This document shows positions 28,949 to 38,993 of a DNA stretch of 64,000 nucleotides, in pieces. This stretch comes from Actinomadura alba. GTDB lineage: Bacteria; Actinomycetota; Actinomycetes; Streptosporangiales; Streptosporangiaceae. The stretch covers positions 186,001 through 250,000 of the forward strand of contig NZ_JABVEC010000001.1 of the NCBI RefSeq assembly GCF_014323705.1. Direction: 5' to 3'. The stretch's first letter is position 1. Every line of letters starts with the position of its first letter. Made by a program: the position numbers and the translations under genes. Below the pieces are notes generated by a model. The model had not been told where the DNA came from. It saw only the letters and a list, made by a program, of their open reading frames with translations, and ran no database searches.

Positions 28949-28980
28949 GTCGTCCCTCGTCACTCGTTATCGATCACTCG

Positions 28981-29466
28981 TCACCTGTCGCGATCGTCCT
29001 GGGCGGGTTCCCGGGCCGGCTCCTCATCGTGATGGTCGTCGTGGTCCTCGTCGGCGGCGACGCGGTAGGGATTGGCCTCTCCCGCCGGCCGGGCGCCCTC
29101 GGCGGCCCGGGCGACCCTCTCATCGCTCGCCCGCGCCTTGGCCAGCAGGTCGTCGATGTGCTTGGCGTTCTCCAGCAGATCGTCGGCGACGAACTCGAGC
29201 GTCGGCGTGTGCCGCAGCCCGGTCTGCCTGCCCACCTCGGAGCGGATCACGCCTTTCGCGCTCTCCAGGGCGGCGGCGGTGTCGGCGCGCTCACCGGTGG
29301 AGCCGTAGACCGTGTAGAACACGGTCGCGTCCCGCAGGTCGCCCGTGATGCGCGCGTCGGTCACGGTGACGAATCCGAGCCGCGGGTCCTTGATCCGCCG
29401 CTCCAGCATCTCCGCGACGATCTGCTGAATACGATCGGCGAGTTTGCGGGCCCGAGCGGGGTCCAT
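28981..29466 (-). CDS. rbfA: 30S ribosome-binding factor
   Basis: RbfA helps late 16S rRNA 5'-end maturation and cold adaptation. 161 residues. The KH-like fold is seen in [33 protein letters not shown] and [10 protein letters not shown]; a charged acidic C-terminal tail follows, as in other actinomycetes. ATG 29466 has AAAGGAG at 7 nt. It lies between DUF503 and truB. Confidence 0.93.
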   Translation of the reverse strand: MDPARARKLADRIQQIVAEMLERRIKDPRLGFVTVTDARITGDLRDATVFYTVYGSTGERADTAAALESAKGVIRSEVGRQTGLRHTPTLEFVADDLLENAKHIDDLLAKARASDERVARAAEGARPAGEANPYRVAADEDHDDHHDEEPAREPAQDDRDR

Positions 29467-29550
29467 GGCACGCTCCTTTGCTGTGAGCGCCGCGTCAGCG
29501 GTGCTCTGTATCGTCCGCGCCGCCGTCCCGGCCATCGGGGCGGCGGCGGC

Positions 29551-29847
29551 TCAATCCTCGTCGTTGAAAAGCCGGTGCCGCGCGGAGAGCAGATCTATCT
29601 CGGGACGCCCGGCGACGAGGCGTTCACAGGCATGCAGCACCTCGTCGCAGTTGGCGGCCTCCGCGGACACCACCGCCACTCCGATCTCGGCCCGGCGGTG
29701 TAGATCTTGGTTGCCCGTCTCGGCGACGGCCACACCGGGGAATCTGCGCTGAACCTCGGCCACGATGGGCCGGATCACCGAGCGCTTCTGTTTCAACGAC
29801 CGTACGTCCCCGAGCAACAGGTCGAGTGTCAACGCACCCACGAACAC
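29551..29847 (-). CDS. DUF503 (YlxP-like) protein
   Basis: 98 residues starting FVGALTLDLLLGDVRSLKQKRSV, the DUF503 signature, then VAVAETGNQDLHRRAEIGVAVVS. The family is found beside infB and rbfA in many Gram-positive bacteria and is thought to assist ribosome assembly; no activity is established. Start GTG 29847 has no clear Shine-Dalgarno; a GTG six bases later is an alternative. It lies downstream of infB after two hairpins. Confidence 0.9.
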   Translation of the reverse strand: MFVGALTLDLLLGDVRSLKQKRSVIRPIVAEVQRRFPGVAVAETGNQDLHRRAEIGVAVVSAEAANCDEVLHACERLVAGRPEIDLLSARHRLFNDED

Positions 29848-29875
29848 CTAAGTGATCACCTCGGTACTAGCGATC

Positions 29876-29898
29876 CCGCCAGGACGGCCTCCTGGCGG
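29876..29898 (-). terminator. Second hairpin in infB-DUF503 spacer
   Basis: Perfect 9-bp stem CCGCCAGGA / TCCTGGCGG with a 5-nt loop, 28 nt beyond the larger infB hairpin. It probably adds to termination or stabilises the upstream 3' end. Confidence 0.5.
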
Positions 29899-29925
29899 CC
29901 CTTCCCCGCGGCCATGGCCCCGGAT

Positions 29926-29969
29926 GAGCGCACGACCACAAGGCCGGGGGGCCCTGCGGTCGTGCGCTC
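29926..29969 (-). terminator. infB terminator hairpin
   Basis: Perfect 12-bp stem GAGCGCACGACC / GGTCGTGCGCTC with a loop that can pair further (AGGCC/GGCCC). It lies 19 nt after the infB stop. Confidence 0.7.
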
Positions 29970-29988
29970 GAACTCGGCGCGGAACACC

Positions 29989-32900
29989 TCAGTCGCGAGG
30001 CTTCTCCCGCATCTCGTACGTCTCGATGACGTCACCGAGCTTGATGTCGTTGTAACCGACACCGATACCGCACTCGAAGCCCTCGCGGACCTCGGTGGCG
30101 TCCTCCTTGAACCGGCGCAGCGACGACACCGTGAGCTCCTGGGCCACGACGATCCCGTCCCGGACCAGGCGCGCCTTGCTGTTGCGCTTGATCGTGCCGG
30201 ACAGGACCATCGAACCGGCGACGTTGCCGATCCGCGGCACCTTGAAGATCTCGCGGACCTCGGCGGTGCCGAGCTGGGCCTCCTCGTACTCCGGCTTCAG
30301 CATGCCCTTGAGGGCCAGCTCGACCTCTTCGATCGCCTGGTAGATGACCGAGTAGTACCGGATGTCGACGCCCTCGCGGTCGGCGAGCTCGGACGCGTTG
30401 CGCTCAGGCCGCACGTTGAACCCGATGATGACCGTGCCCTTCGAGGTCAGCGCGAGGTTGACGTCGTCCTGGGTGATCGCGCCGACACCTCGGCGGATGA
30501 CCCTCAGGTTGACCTCGTCGCCAACGTCGATCTTGAGCAGCGAGTCCTCGAGGGCCTCGACGGAACCGGACACGTCGCCCTTGATGATGAGCAGCAGTTC
30601 CTGGAGCTCCCCCTTCTTGAGGTCCTCCAGCATCTCCTCGAGCGTCAGCTTGGGCCGGCTCTTGAGCAGCTCCGCGTTGCGCTTGCGCGACGCGCGCCGG
30701 TCGGCGATCTGACGAGCCACCCGGTCGTCGTCGACGACCAGGAAGTTGTCACCCGCGCCGGGCACCGCCGTGAGCCCGAGCACCTGCACCGGACGGGACG
30801 GCAGCGCCACTTCGACGTTGTTGCCGTTCTCGTCGAGCATGGCCCGCACGCGGCCGAAGGCCCCACCACAGACGATGGAGTCGCCGACCTGCAGCGTGCC
30901 GCGCTGGACCAGCACGGTCGCCACGGAGCCGCGGCCCCGGTCGAGGTGCGCCTCGATCGCGACGCCCTGGGCGTCCTGGTCGGGGTTGGCCCGCAGGTCG
31001 AGCTCGGCGTCGGCGGTAAGGACGACCGCCTCGAGCAGCCCGTCGAGGTTCAGCCCCTGCTTGGCCGACACGTCGACGAACAGGGTCTGCCCGCCGAACT
31101 CCTCGGCGACCAGGCCGTACTCGGTGAGCTGGGCCCGCACCCGCTGCGGGTCCGCGCCCTCCTTGTCGACCTTGTTGACCGCGACCACGATCGGCACTCC
31201 CGCCGCCGTGGCGTGGTCGATCGCCTCGGTGGTCTGCGGCTTCACCCCATCGTCGGCGGCGACCACCAGCACGACCAGGTCGGTCGTCTCGGCACCACGG
31301 GCACGCATGGCGGTGAACGCCTCGTGACCCGGGGTGTCGATGAAGGTGATCTTGCGCTCCTGGCCGTCGACCTGGGTCCCGACCTGGTAGGCGCCGATGT
31401 GCTGGGTGATGCCGCCGGCCTCGCCGGCCACCACGTTGGCGTTGCGGATGGCGTCGAGCAGCTTGGTCTTTCCATGGTCGACGTGACCCATGATGGTGAC
31501 CACCGGAGGACGCGACTGGAGGCGTTCCTCGCCGCCCTCGTCCTCGCCGTACTCGATGTCGAAGGACTCGAGCAGCTCGCGGTCCTCGTCCTCGGGACTG
31601 ACGACCTGGACGTTGAAGTCCAGTTCCTCACCGAGCAGCTGCAGGGTCTCCTCGTTGACCGACTGCGTCGCGGTGACCATCTCGCCGAGGTGCAGCATGA
31701 TCTGCACGAGCGACGCCGGGTTGGCGCCGATCTTCTCGGCGAAGTCGGTCAGCGAGGCGCCCTGGGGCAACCGAACGACCCTGCCGTTCCCGCGCGGAGC
31801 CTGGACGCCGCCGATCGCGGGCGCCTGCATGTTGTCGAATTCTTGACGCCGCTGCTTCTTCGACTTGCGGCCACGTGCCGGACGTCCGCCGGGACGCCCG
31901 AAGGCGCCCTGCGTGCCGCCACGACCACGACCGCCGCCACCGGGGCGCGGGCCGCCGAAGCCGCCGCCACCGCCGGGACGACCGCCACCGCCACCACCGG
32001 CACCGGTGCGCGGACCGCCGAAGCCGCCGCCGCCACCGGGACGACCGCCACCGCCACCACCGCCACCGGGACGACCGCCACCGCCACCGCCGCCACCGGG
32101 ACGACCGCCACCGCCACCGCCACCGGGGCCGCCACGACCGCCACCGGGGCCGCCACGGCCACCGCCACCGCCGGGACCACCGCCGCCCGGGCCGGGGCGC
32201 GAGGAGGGCATGTTCATCGGGCTGGGACGCGGCCCACCTGGCCGGGGTGGCATCGCACCCGGATTCGGCCGTGGGCCACCCGCGCCCGGGCCGCTCGGCC
32301 GCGCACCGGACGGCCGGTCGCCACGAGGCGGCCGGTCACCGGACGGTCGGTCGGTCCGCGGCGGTCCGGACGGACGCGGCGCGGCCGGCTTGGCCGAACC
32401 CATACCGGTGTTGGTGGAGCTGAAAGGATTGTTGCCCGGCCGTGGGCCGGTCGGCCGCCGGTCCCCGCCTCCCCCTTGCTTGGGGCCCGGACGCGGGCCC
32501 GGCTTGGGGCCACGCTGGTTCGGCCTGGCGGAGCCGGGTGCCGGCGCACCGGAGGCCGGCGCACCGGAACCGGGTGCACCGGACGCGGGACCGCCCGCGC
32601 CCTGAGCCGGACCGGCAGGTGCGGCAGGTGCGGCAGGTGCGGCAGGTGCGGCAGGTGCGGCCGGGCCGGGGCGAGGAACCGCCGGCTTCGGAGCCGCGGG
32701 ACCCGGCCTCGGCGCCGGCGCCTTCGGCGCCGCCGGACGGGTTGCCGCGGCCTGTGACTCGGGGGCACCGCCGTCACCGCTCACCGGAGCCGGAGGCTTG
32801 GGCGCCGCGGGCTTGGGCCCGGGAGGCCTCGGAGCCGCGGGCCTCTTCGGAGCGGCAGGCTTGCCGCCGCCCGGCGGGCGCGGACCGGCGCCCGCGCCGG

Positions 32901-33090
32901 ACCTCTCCGCCGACTTGGCGGAGGAGGAAGAATTATTGGAGAACGCTTCTGTGAGCTTACGAACGACCGGCGCCTCTATCGTCGAGGACGCCGAACGAAC
33001 GAACTCGCCCATTTCTCGGAGCTTGGCCATGACGACCTTGCTCTCAACACCGAACTCTTTGGCGAGTTCGTATACCCGGACCTTCGCCAC
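29989..33090 (-). CDS. infB: Translation initiation factor IF-2
   Basis: GTPase that brings initiator tRNA to the 30S subunit. 1033 residues. The IF2 N-terminal helix is [21 protein letters not shown]. About 350 residues of Pro/Ala/Gly-rich linker follow, including Gly-Gly-Gly-Arg-Pro repeats at about 300-390. The G domain carries GHVDHGKTK (about residue 534), DTPGHEAF and NKVDKEGA; domains II-IV follow, ending YEMREKPRD. The start is GTG 33090 with GGGAG 4 nt upstream. The long linker makes the opposite strand open for more than 1000 codons, which is not coding. Confidence 0.97.
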   Translation of the reverse strand: MAKVRVYELAKEFGVESKVVMAKLREMGEFVRSASSTIEAPVVRKLTEAFSNNSSSSAKSAERSGAGAGPRPPGGGKPAAPKRPAAPRPPGPKPAAPKPPAPVSGDGGAPESQAAATRPAAPKAPAPRPGPAAPKPAVPRPGPAAPAAPAAPAAPAAPAGPAQGAGGPASGAPGSGAPASGAPAPGSARPNQRGPKPGPRPGPKQGGGGDRRPTGPRPGNNPFSSTNTGMGSAKPAAPRPSGPPRTDRPSGDRPPRGDRPSGARPSGPGAGGPRPNPGAMPPRPGGPRPSPMNMPSSRPGPGGGGPGGGGGRGGPGGGRGGPGGGGGGGRPGGGGGGGGRPGGGGGGGGRPGGGGGFGGPRTGAGGGGGGRPGGGGGFGGPRPGGGGRGRGGTQGAFGRPGGRPARGRKSKKQRRQEFDNMQAPAIGGVQAPRGNGRVVRLPQGASLTDFAEKIGANPASLVQIMLHLGEMVTATQSVNEETLQLLGEELDFNVQVVSPEDEDRELLESFDIEYGEDEGGEERLQSRPPVVTIMGHVDHGKTKLLDAIRNANVVAGEAGGITQHIGAYQVGTQVDGQERKITFIDTPGHEAFTAMRARGAETTDLVVLVVAADDGVKPQTTEAIDHATAAGVPIVVAVNKVDKEGADPQRVRAQLTEYGLVAEEFGGQTLFVDVSAKQGLNLDGLLEAVVLTADAELDLRANPDQDAQGVAIEAHLDRGRGSVATVLVQRGTLQVGDSIVCGGAFGRVRAMLDENGNNVEVALPSRPVQVLGLTAVPGAGDNFLVVDDDRVARQIADRRASRKRNAELLKSRPKLTLEEMLEDLKKGELQELLLIIKGDVSGSVEALEDSLLKIDVGDEVNLRVIRRGVGAITQDDVNLALTSKGTVIIGFNVRPERNASELADREGVDIRYYSVIYQAIEEVELALKGMLKPEYEEAQLGTAEVREIFKVPRIGNVAGSMVLSGTIKRNSKARLVRDGIVVAQELTVSSLRRFKEDATEVREGFECGIGVGYNDIKLGDVIETYEMREKPRD

Positions 33091-33198
33091 TGCACTCCCT
33101 ACTCGGTCCGGGGGGGCGTCCTCCGGACCGTCGCTACCTTGCCGTACTCATCGCGGCGTGCTCATCGAGCGCTCATAGCAATCTCGACCTGCTTCCGA

Positions 33199-33507
33199 CT
33201 AGACGTCGCTTCCATTTCCAGCCTTCCTGCCCACGCACCCGGCGGGCGGCGCCTCGAGGTGTTCCCGCAGCGCTTTCGCGTCGAGCGGCCCCGGCAGGCG
33301 AAACGCCCGCGGGAACGCCCGACGACGCTCTGCGAGATCGAGACAGCCCAGGTCAGGATGCAGCGAAGCACCCCGCCCCGGGAGTCGCCCCTGAGGATCG
33401 GGGACGATGTCGCCCCCGACCGCCACCAGGCGCAGCAGGTCGGACTTGGCCGTGCGGACCCGGCAGCCCACGCAAGTACGCAGTGGGACCGCATGACCAC
33501 CGTGCAC
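33199..33507 (-). CDS. ylxR: YlxR-family (DUF448) RNA-binding protein
   Basis: 102 residues. The signature is RTCVGCRVRTAKSDLLRLV followed by GRLPGRGASLHPDLGCLDLAERRRAF. YlxR proteins lie between nusA and infB and bind RNA; in other bacteria they act as nucleoid-associated regulators or affect RNase P. The GTG at 33507 begins 4 nt after the nusA stop, so translation is probably coupled. The frame extends upstream into nusA, but that part is not family sequence. Confidence 0.9.
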   Translation of the reverse strand: MHGGHAVPLRTCVGCRVRTAKSDLLRLVAVGGDIVPDPQGRLPGRGASLHPDLGCLDLAERRRAFPRAFRLPGPLDAKALREHLEAPPAGCVGRKAGNGSDV

Positions 33508-33511
33508 GAGT

Positions 33512-34642
33512 CTACCGCGCCGAAGCGTCCGCGGGTCCGGTCGCGTGCTCCCCAGGCGCAGCGGTACCCACGCCTTGTTGATCTTGATGTTGATCTCGGT
33601 TCCCGAGTTCCTGGTCACCGGCCCGACGGTCCCCCGGCGCCGCTGGCCGGGCCTCCTGCTCGGGCCTGCCTCCGGCGGCCTCGGTGTCGGGCCGGATGTC
33701 GATCCGCCAGCCGGTCAGCCGCGCCGCGAGGCGGGCGTTCTGCCCCTCTTTGCCGATCGCCAGCGAGAGCTGGTAGTCGGGCACGATCACCCGGGCCACG
33801 CGCGCCTCGGCGTCGATGACCGCGACGCTGTTCACCCGGGCCGGCGACAGCGCGTTCCCGACGAAGTCCGCGGGCTCCTCGGACCAGTCGACGATGTCGA
33901 TCTTCTCACCGTGCAACTCGTGCATCACGTTGCGCACTCGACTGCCGAGCGGACCGATGCACGCGCCCTTGGCGTTGACGCCGGGCTTGCGCGACCGTAC
34001 GGCGATCTTGGTGCGGTGACCCGCCTCGCGGGCGATCGCCGCGATCTCCACGGTGCCGTCCGCGATCTCGGGCACTTCGAGCGCGAACAGCTTGCGGACC
34101 AGGTTCGGATGGGTGCGCGACAGGGTCACGGACGGTCCGCGATGTCCCTTGCGCACCTGCACCACATAGGCGCGGAGCCGCTCACCGTGCTCGTAGGATT
34201 CGCCGGGCACCTGCTCCTGCGGCGGCAGGATCGCTTCGATCTTGCCGAGGTCGACGAGCACGTTCCGCGGATCCTTGCCCTGCTGAATGACGCCCGCGAC
34301 GATGTCACCCTCACGGCCGGCGTACTCGCCGAACGTGAGTTCGTCCTCGGCGTCGCGCAACCGCTGCAGGATCACCTGCTTGGCGGTCGTCGCCGCGATT
34401 CGCCCGAAACCGCTCGGGGTGTCGTCGTATTCCCGCAGCGGGTTGCCCTCTTCGTCGGTCTCCGCCGCCCAGACCGTCACATGGCCGCTCTTGCGGTCGA
34501 GCTCGACCCGCGCCCTGGTCGCCGCACCCTCGGTGCGGTGATAGGCGATGAGCAGTGCGTCTTCGATCGCCTTGACAACCAGCTCGAGCGAGATGTCCTT
34601 TTCACTCTCGAGGCTGCGCAGCGCAGTCATATCGATGTCCAC
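33512..34642 (-). CDS. nusA: Transcription termination/antitermination factor NusA
   Basis: 376 residues. The N-terminal RNA-polymerase-binding domain ([20 protein letters not shown]) is followed by S1 ([21 protein letters not shown]) and two KH domains ([20 protein letters not shown] and [20 protein letters not shown]). A basic/Gln-rich disordered tail of about 50 residues follows. It modulates pausing, termination and rRNA antitermination. The GTG at 34642 is used, with GGGGGAAAG upstream. It is in the order rimP-nusA-ylxR-infB. Confidence 0.96.
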   Translation of the reverse strand: MDIDMTALRSLESEKDISLELVVKAIEDALLIAYHRTEGAATRARVELDRKSGHVTVWAAETDEEGNPLREYDDTPSGFGRIAATTAKQVILQRLRDAEDELTFGEYAGREGDIVAGVIQQGKDPRNVLVDLGKIEAILPPQEQVPGESYEHGERLRAYVVQVRKGHRGPSVTLSRTHPNLVRKLFALEVPEIADGTVEIAAIAREAGHRTKIAVRSRKPGVNAKGACIGPLGSRVRNVMHELHGEKIDIVDWSEEPADFVGNALSPARVNSVAVIDAEARVARVIVPDYQLSLAIGKEGQNARLAARLTGWRIDIRPDTEAAGGRPEQEARPAAPGDRRAGDQELGNRDQHQDQQGVGTAAPGEHATGPADASAR

Positions 34643-34655
34643 GAGGCTTTCCCCC

Positions 34656-35192
34656 TTAGTCCTCGTCAGCCGCGCCGTCGCGGCGGAACTCCACCTGCAC
34701 CCGGCCACGGCCCAATTCGTCGAGGCCCAGCCTGCGCTGGTCGCCCGCGACGTCGATGACGACCGCCTCGTCGTCCGCGGTCACCACCCTGCCCTCGATC
34801 TCGCCGCCCGCGACGAGCGGTGCGCGGACCAACCGCCCTGCGGCCCGCCGCCAGTGTCGCGGCTCAAGGAGCGGCCGATCGACTCCGGGCGAGGTGACCT
34901 CGAGCACGTACGGTGCCGAGCCCATCGCGTCGCTTTCGTCCAATGCCGCCGACACCGCTTGGCTGACCGCCGCCACATCGTCGAGGCTCACACCCCTGTC
35001 CGCGTCGATCACCAGGCGCACAAGCCGCCGGCGGCCCGCCGGCTCGACCCTGAGTTCCTCCAGGTCGACGCCGACCGTGCCGATGATGGGGGCGAGCAGC
35101 CGCGCCAGCCGCTGACCGGCCTCGTCGCGCGAGGACGCTCCTGTGGCATCACGGTCCCTTCGAGCGCGCCCACGCTGGGATCCGACGCTCAT
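34656..35192 (-). CDS. rimP: Ribosome maturation factor RimP
   Basis: 178 residues. RimP is needed for 30S assembly. Motifs are [38 protein letters not shown] and the hallmark [14 protein letters not shown], then an SH3-like C-terminal domain. ATG 35192 has AGAGGAGG upstream. It is the first gene of the nusA operon and divergent from a ferritin-like lipoprotein gene. Confidence 0.95.
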   Translation of the reverse strand: MSVGSQRGRARRDRDATGASSRDEAGQRLARLLAPIIGTVGVDLEELRVEPAGRRRLVRLVIDADRGVSLDDVAAVSQAVSAALDESDAMGSAPYVLEVTSPGVDRPLLEPRHWRRAAGRLVRAPLVAGGEIEGRVVTADDEAVVIDVAGDQRRLGLDELGRGRVQVEFRRDGAADED

Positions 35193-35477
35193 GGGACCTC
35201 CTCTTGTGAAGCCCTGGATGGGGCGATGGGTTCAGATTTTTCACTGTCCGGCCGCTTTGCTGCGCCCGTCGGCTCCTCAAGACTATCGACAGCTGGACTC
35301 AGCAGCGCTCTTTCGGTCGGGTCACCGGCGCGTTGACGATCTGTAGGCTCGCGGGCGCGCGTCGGCGGCGATCAGGCCGGGGCGCTTGTGGGATGCTTGT
35401 GCCGTCCCTGGCGCGCGGGACGCCCGCCCGCAGCCGCGCGGGGATCGAGCCACCGCACGACGTGTGAGGAGACACGC

Positions 35478-35987
35478 TTGTCTCGAACGGGGATGGACAG
35501 GCGCGCGTTGCTGCACGGAGCCGGCGCCCTCAGCCTGCCGCTCATTCTCGGCGGCTGTTCGAAGGAACGGCTCCGGGAGCTGAAGCCCCATCCCGACGTG
35601 GCCGTCCTCGCCACGGCGATCGCCGCCGAGGAGCATCTGATCGCCCTCTATGAGGCGGTCAAGGCCACCCACGCCCAACTGGGGCGGCGGCTCGATCCGC
35701 CCCTCGCCCACCATCGCGATCACCTGTCGGCGCTGCGCCGGCACTACCGGGGCGGCACGGCGTCGAAGAGCCCGGGCGGCCCGCCGTCCGTGGCCCCGCC
35801 GGCGGCCCGGTCGGCCCCGCCGGGCGAGCCGACGCAGGCGCTCGCCACGCTGAGGTTCGCCGAGCGGCAGGCCGCCGCAGCCCGGGTACGTGACGTCGAG
35901 CACGTCCAGCCCGGGTTCGCCCAGCTGCTGGCCAGTATCGGCGCGTGCGAGGCGGGCCACGCCATGGCGCTGTCGAGGGCGCAGTGA
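35478..35987 (+). CDS. Ferritin-like exported lipoprotein
   Basis: 169 residues. The N-terminus MDRRALLHGAGALSLPLILGGC combines a twin-arginine-like start with a lipobox, so the protein is probably exported and lipid-anchored. The mature part has ferritin-like helices with Glu/His (AIAAEEHLIALYEAV, AHHRDHLSALRRHY, EAGHAMAL) split by a Pro/Ser-rich linker. Function is unknown; metal binding is plausible. The start is TTG 35478 with GAGGAG 6 nt upstream. The stop overlaps the next gene's start (GTGA), so the pair is coupled. It is divergent from rimP. Confidence 0.78.
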   Translation: MSRTGMDRRALLHGAGALSLPLILGGCSKERLRELKPHPDVAVLATAIAAEEHLIALYEAVKATHAQLGRRLDPPLAHHRDHLSALRRHYRGGTASKSPGGPPSVAPPAARSAPPGEPTQALATLRFAERQAAAARVRDVEHVQPGFAQLLASIGACEAGHAMALSRAQ

Positions 35988-36466
35988 GCGGCGCGAACGA
36001 GCCCGGCACCGGCGGCACGGCCACCGCAGCCGACACCGTCGCCGCCCTGCAGGCGGCGCTTGCCGCCGAACACGCCGCGGTCTACGGCTACGGGGTGCTC
36101 GGCGCGCGGCTGCGAGGCGCCCAGCAGCAGACCGCGCGTGACATCTGGGACGCCCACCGGGCCAGACGCGACCGGCTGAGCGCCTTCATCACCGCACAGA
36201 AGGCCGCGCCGGTGGCCGCCGCGCCGGCCTACCGCCTGCCGATCCGGCCGACCGCCGCCGCCGGCGCCGCACAGCTCGCCGCGGCGCTCGAGGACCATGT
36301 CCTCGCCGCCTATCTGGGGCTCGCCGGTGTCGCCGATCCGAAGGTACGGCGGTTCGCCGCGCAGGGGATGCAGGAAGCGATCAACCGGTCCGTGCGCTGG
36401 CGCGGGTCCGCGCCCGCCACGGCGTTTCCCGGCCTGTCCAAGTCGGCGGTCTCGCCCGCGACCTGA
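35984..36466 (+). CDS. DUF4439 ferritin-like protein
   Basis: 160 residues. Four-helix pattern with AALAAEHAAVYGYGVLGARL, ARDIWDAHRARRDRLSAFI and LAAALEDHVLAAYLGLAG, matching the DUF4439 ferritin-like family that lies near nusA/rimP in many actinomycetes. No signal peptide. The role is unknown. The GTG start overlaps the preceding lipoprotein stop by 4 nt, implying a joint function of a cytoplasmic and an exported ferritin-like partner. Confidence 0.82.
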   Translation: MSGANEPGTGGTATAADTVAALQAALAAEHAAVYGYGVLGARLRGAQQQTARDIWDAHRARRDRLSAFITAQKAAPVAAAPAYRLPIRPTAAAGAAQLAAALEDHVLAAYLGLAGVADPKVRRFAAQGMQEAINRSVRWRGSAPATAFPGLSKSAVSPAT

Positions 36467-36596
36467 TCCGCCCGACCTGATCCGCGGCCCGGGACGCGAT
36501 CCGGCGTCCTCCGCGCCCGCGCCGGTCGCCCTACGGCCGCCCACCACCGCGTGGGCGTGGCCATCAGCGAGAATCCGCAGCTCATCGCGTCGGCGC

Positions 36597-36680
36597 GCCG
36601 CAGATTTTACTTTCTCGTGGCCAGTCGCAAGCTTATACTTTTATTACCTTTTGCCGGAATTGTCAGGTTGACAGCCTTGT
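36597..36680 (+). promoter_or_regulatory. AT-rich leader with TGTCAGGTTGACA palindrome
   Basis: An unusually AT-rich patch for this genome, ending in TGTCAGGTTGACA (36661-36673, 5-bp arms), whose right half contains TTGACA, a consensus -35. It lies 40-125 nt before the LPG-synthase-like gene and is probably its promoter and operator region. Confidence 0.4.
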
Positions 36681-36720
36681 TGAACCGGCAAGCACGTACG
36701 GGAGACCGGAAGGAGATGCG

Positions 36721-37881
36721 GTGGTCGAGACGGTGGCGTTCGGGTCCGCCGGCGCACGGCTTCCCTCGGCGGCGGAATCCGCGCCGGGCCCGGTCGGCGG
36801 CGCGCGGCGGTCGCGCGTGCGGACCTGGCCGGTCCTGCTCGCCCTGTTGGCCGCCGTCGCCGGCACGCTCGTGCTGCTCCGCGACGCCCTGCCCGACCCC
36901 GGCGCCATCTGGGCCCTGGCGGCGGGGGCCGATCCCCGCTGGCTCACCCTTGTGATCATCGCGGAGCTGCTGTCGATGGGCGCCTTCGCCCGGCTCCAGC
37001 GCAGGTTGCTGCGCACGGGAGGCGTACGGATCTCGCTGCGACGGGCGTTCGCGGTGACGTACGCGGGGAACGCCCTCTCGACGACACTGCCCGCGGGCAC
37101 CGCGGTGAGCGTGCTCTACGCGTTCCGGCAGTTCCGCCGGGGCGGAGCGTCCGCGCCGGTCGCGACCGCAGTGATCTTGCTCGGCGGCGTGATCACCACG
37201 AGCGCGTACACCCTCGTCGGCCTCACCGCCCTGCTCGGCGAGCCCCGAGCACGCGTACCGACCTTGATCGCGCTGGCCGTCGCGGCCTTCCTCGCGATCC
37301 TGCCATGGCGCAGCACCAGGGTCCGGCGCGCGCTTCACGATCTCGCCCGGCGCCGGCTCCACACCGTCTTCGCCCACGGGCGGGTCGCGCCGGTCTTCCA
37401 CTCGCTGCGCCAGGCGCGCGACCTCATGCGGCTGAGCCGCCGGGACTGGTGCGTGGTGGGTACCCTCGCCGTCCTCAACTGGGCATTCGAGATCCTCGCG
37501 CTCGTCGCCGCCACCCGGGCGCTGGGCCTCGAACTGGCGCCGCACCACATCATGTTCGCCTACTTCGCCGCGCAGGCGGCGGGCAGCCTGATGCCCATGC
37601 TGCCGGGCGGGTTCGGCGCGATGGAGGCCGGTCTCATCGCCACCCTCGTCGGGTTCGGGGCGACCGCGGCACCCGCCGGCGCGGCCGTGACCGTGTACCG
37701 CCTGGTGTCGCTGTGGGCCGTCGTCGCAGTCGGCTGGCTCGCGCTCGTCGCGCTGCGCGCCTCGGACCGGGCCGACCGGGCCGTACGACCGGGCCCGCGG
37801 ATCAGCCTGCGACCGGCCCTGGCCGGGGTCGTCTCACGCGACCGCGCCCTCATTGCGGTGGCCCCCCAGCCGTCGCGGTGA
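36721..37881 (+). CDS. LPG-synthase-type (UPF0104/AglD-like) membrane protein
   Basis: 386 residues with about eight transmembrane helices, of the lysylphosphatidylglycerol-synthetase TM family. Family cues are AFAVTYAGNALSTTLPAGTAV after helix 2, YFAAQAAGSLMPMLPGGFGAMEAGL and VYRLVSLW near the end. There is no C-terminal aminoacyltransferase domain, so it may be a flippase or glycolipid-related protein rather than a full MprF. The start is GTG 36721 with AAGGAG 6 nt upstream. It is monocistronic. Confidence 0.85.
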   Translation: MVETVAFGSAGARLPSAAESAPGPVGGARRSRVRTWPVLLALLAAVAGTLVLLRDALPDPGAIWALAAGADPRWLTLVIIAELLSMGAFARLQRRLLRTGGVRISLRRAFAVTYAGNALSTTLPAGTAVSVLYAFRQFRRGGASAPVATAVILLGGVITTSAYTLVGLTALLGEPRARVPTLIALAVAAFLAILPWRSTRVRRALHDLARRRLHTVFAHGRVAPVFHSLRQARDLMRLSRRDWCVVGTLAVLNWAFEILALVAATRALGLELAPHHIMFAYFAAQAAGSLMPMLPGGFGAMEAGLIATLVGFGATAAPAGAAVTVYRLVSLWAVVAVGWLALVALRASDRADRAVRPGPRISLRPALAGVVSRDRALIAVAPQPSR

Positions 37882-37901
37882 CGCCTTCGCACTCAATGGG
37901 C

Positions 37902-37934
37902 TTGACCTTGACGCTAACGTCAAGCTCCTAGCGT
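37902..37934 (+). promoter_or_regulatory. MerR-type promoter/operator
   Basis: TTGACC (37902-37907) and TAGCGT (37929-37934) are separated by 21 nt, longer than the usual 17, as in MerR-controlled promoters. The spacer holds the perfect palindrome CTTGACGCTAACGTCAAG (37907-37924). The ATG follows the -10 by 6 nt (leaderless). The probable cognate MerR gene is broken (next entries). Confidence 0.6.
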
Positions 37935-37940
37935 CGCGGC

Positions 37941-38993
37941 ATGACTACGCACGGGACCCGACCGGCTCCGACGGGCACGGGGGCGACGAACAGTTCGCGC
38001 TCGCCCCTGCCGCTGTGGCTGCCGGCGCTCTTCCTCCTGGCATTCTCCTTCGGCACTGACGACCTGATCATCGCAGGCATCCTCCCGGACATCTCCCAGG
38101 ACCTGGATGTCTCGGTCGCGATGGGCGGCCAGCTCGTGACCGTGTTCGCGCTGACGTTCGCGCTGGGGGCGCCGGTCGCCGCCTTCCTGACCGCCCGGCT
38201 GCCCCGGCGGCAGGTGCTCATCGGGGCGGCTGCCGTCTTCGTCCTCGCCAACCTCGGGGCCGCCCTGGCCCCGACGTACGGCTCGCTGCTGGTGGCCCGG
38301 ATCATCTCGGGGCTGGCCGCCGCGACCGCCTCCCCCGCCGCCTTCGCCATCGCGGCCACGGCCGCCCCCGAAGGCCGTCAAGGACGGTTCCTCGCGATCG
38401 TGGGGGCTGGGCTGACCACCTCGCTGGTGGCCGGGGTGCCGGCCGGCACATGGATCGGCGGAGAACTGGGCTGGCGGGCCACGATGCTCTTTGTCGCCGC
38501 CATCGCCCTCGTGGCAGGCCTCGGCCTGCTGCTGACCCTGCCGCCGCTGCCGGGCGGGGAGAGGGCCGGGCTCAAGGACCGCCTAGCGCCGCTACGCCGT
38601 CCGGCCACGGCCGCGGCGCTCCTGGCGATGATCCCCAGCGGCGCGGGCGGGATGATGTCCTACGTCTACATCACAGAGATCGTCGGCCGGATCGGCGGCA
38701 TCCGGGGCTCCGCCGTCGCCCCGCTCATCACCGCCGTGGGTCTGGCCGGGATCGTCGGCGTGTTCGTTGGCGGTCAACTGGTGGACGCGCTGGGCGCCCT
38801 CCGCGCGCTGATGCTCCTCCTGTGCGGTGTGCTCGCCGCACCCCTTCTCATGGTCGTGCTGCGCGGAGCGCGACCACAACGGCTACCGGATCTACGACGG
38901 CGACGCTGTCCTCCTCGTGCGCGACATCGCCCGCCTCCTGCACGCCGGACTCAGTTCGGAGGACGTGCTGCAGTTCGTCCACTGCCTGGGTAA
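37941..38993 (+). pseudogene. MFS exporter gene, 3' end deleted
   Basis: The first about 308 codons encode a DHA1-type major facilitator: helix 1 LWLPALFLLAFSFGTDDLI, motif-like AAFLTARLPRRQVLIG, and helices 2-9 ending LLCGVLAAPLLMVVLRG. Near 38865 similarity stops. The frame runs on for about 43 codons of Arg/Pro-rich residues that are out-of-frame MerR sequence. Helices 10-12 (about 90 residues) are missing, so a working exporter is unlikely. Promoter and operator are intact. Probably a deletion joined this gene to the MerR gene. Confidence 0.78.

Noticed and set aside
29707..32757. 1016-codon open frame opposite infB
   Set aside because: Antisense to conserved IF-2 motifs; low-complexity Pro/Arg/Thr repeats arise from the GC-rich linker.
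33508..33618. Longer ylxR start at 33618
   Set aside because: The extension overlaps nusA and lacks family sequence. The GTG at 33507 follows the nusA stop by 4 nt and directly precedes the RTCVGC motif.
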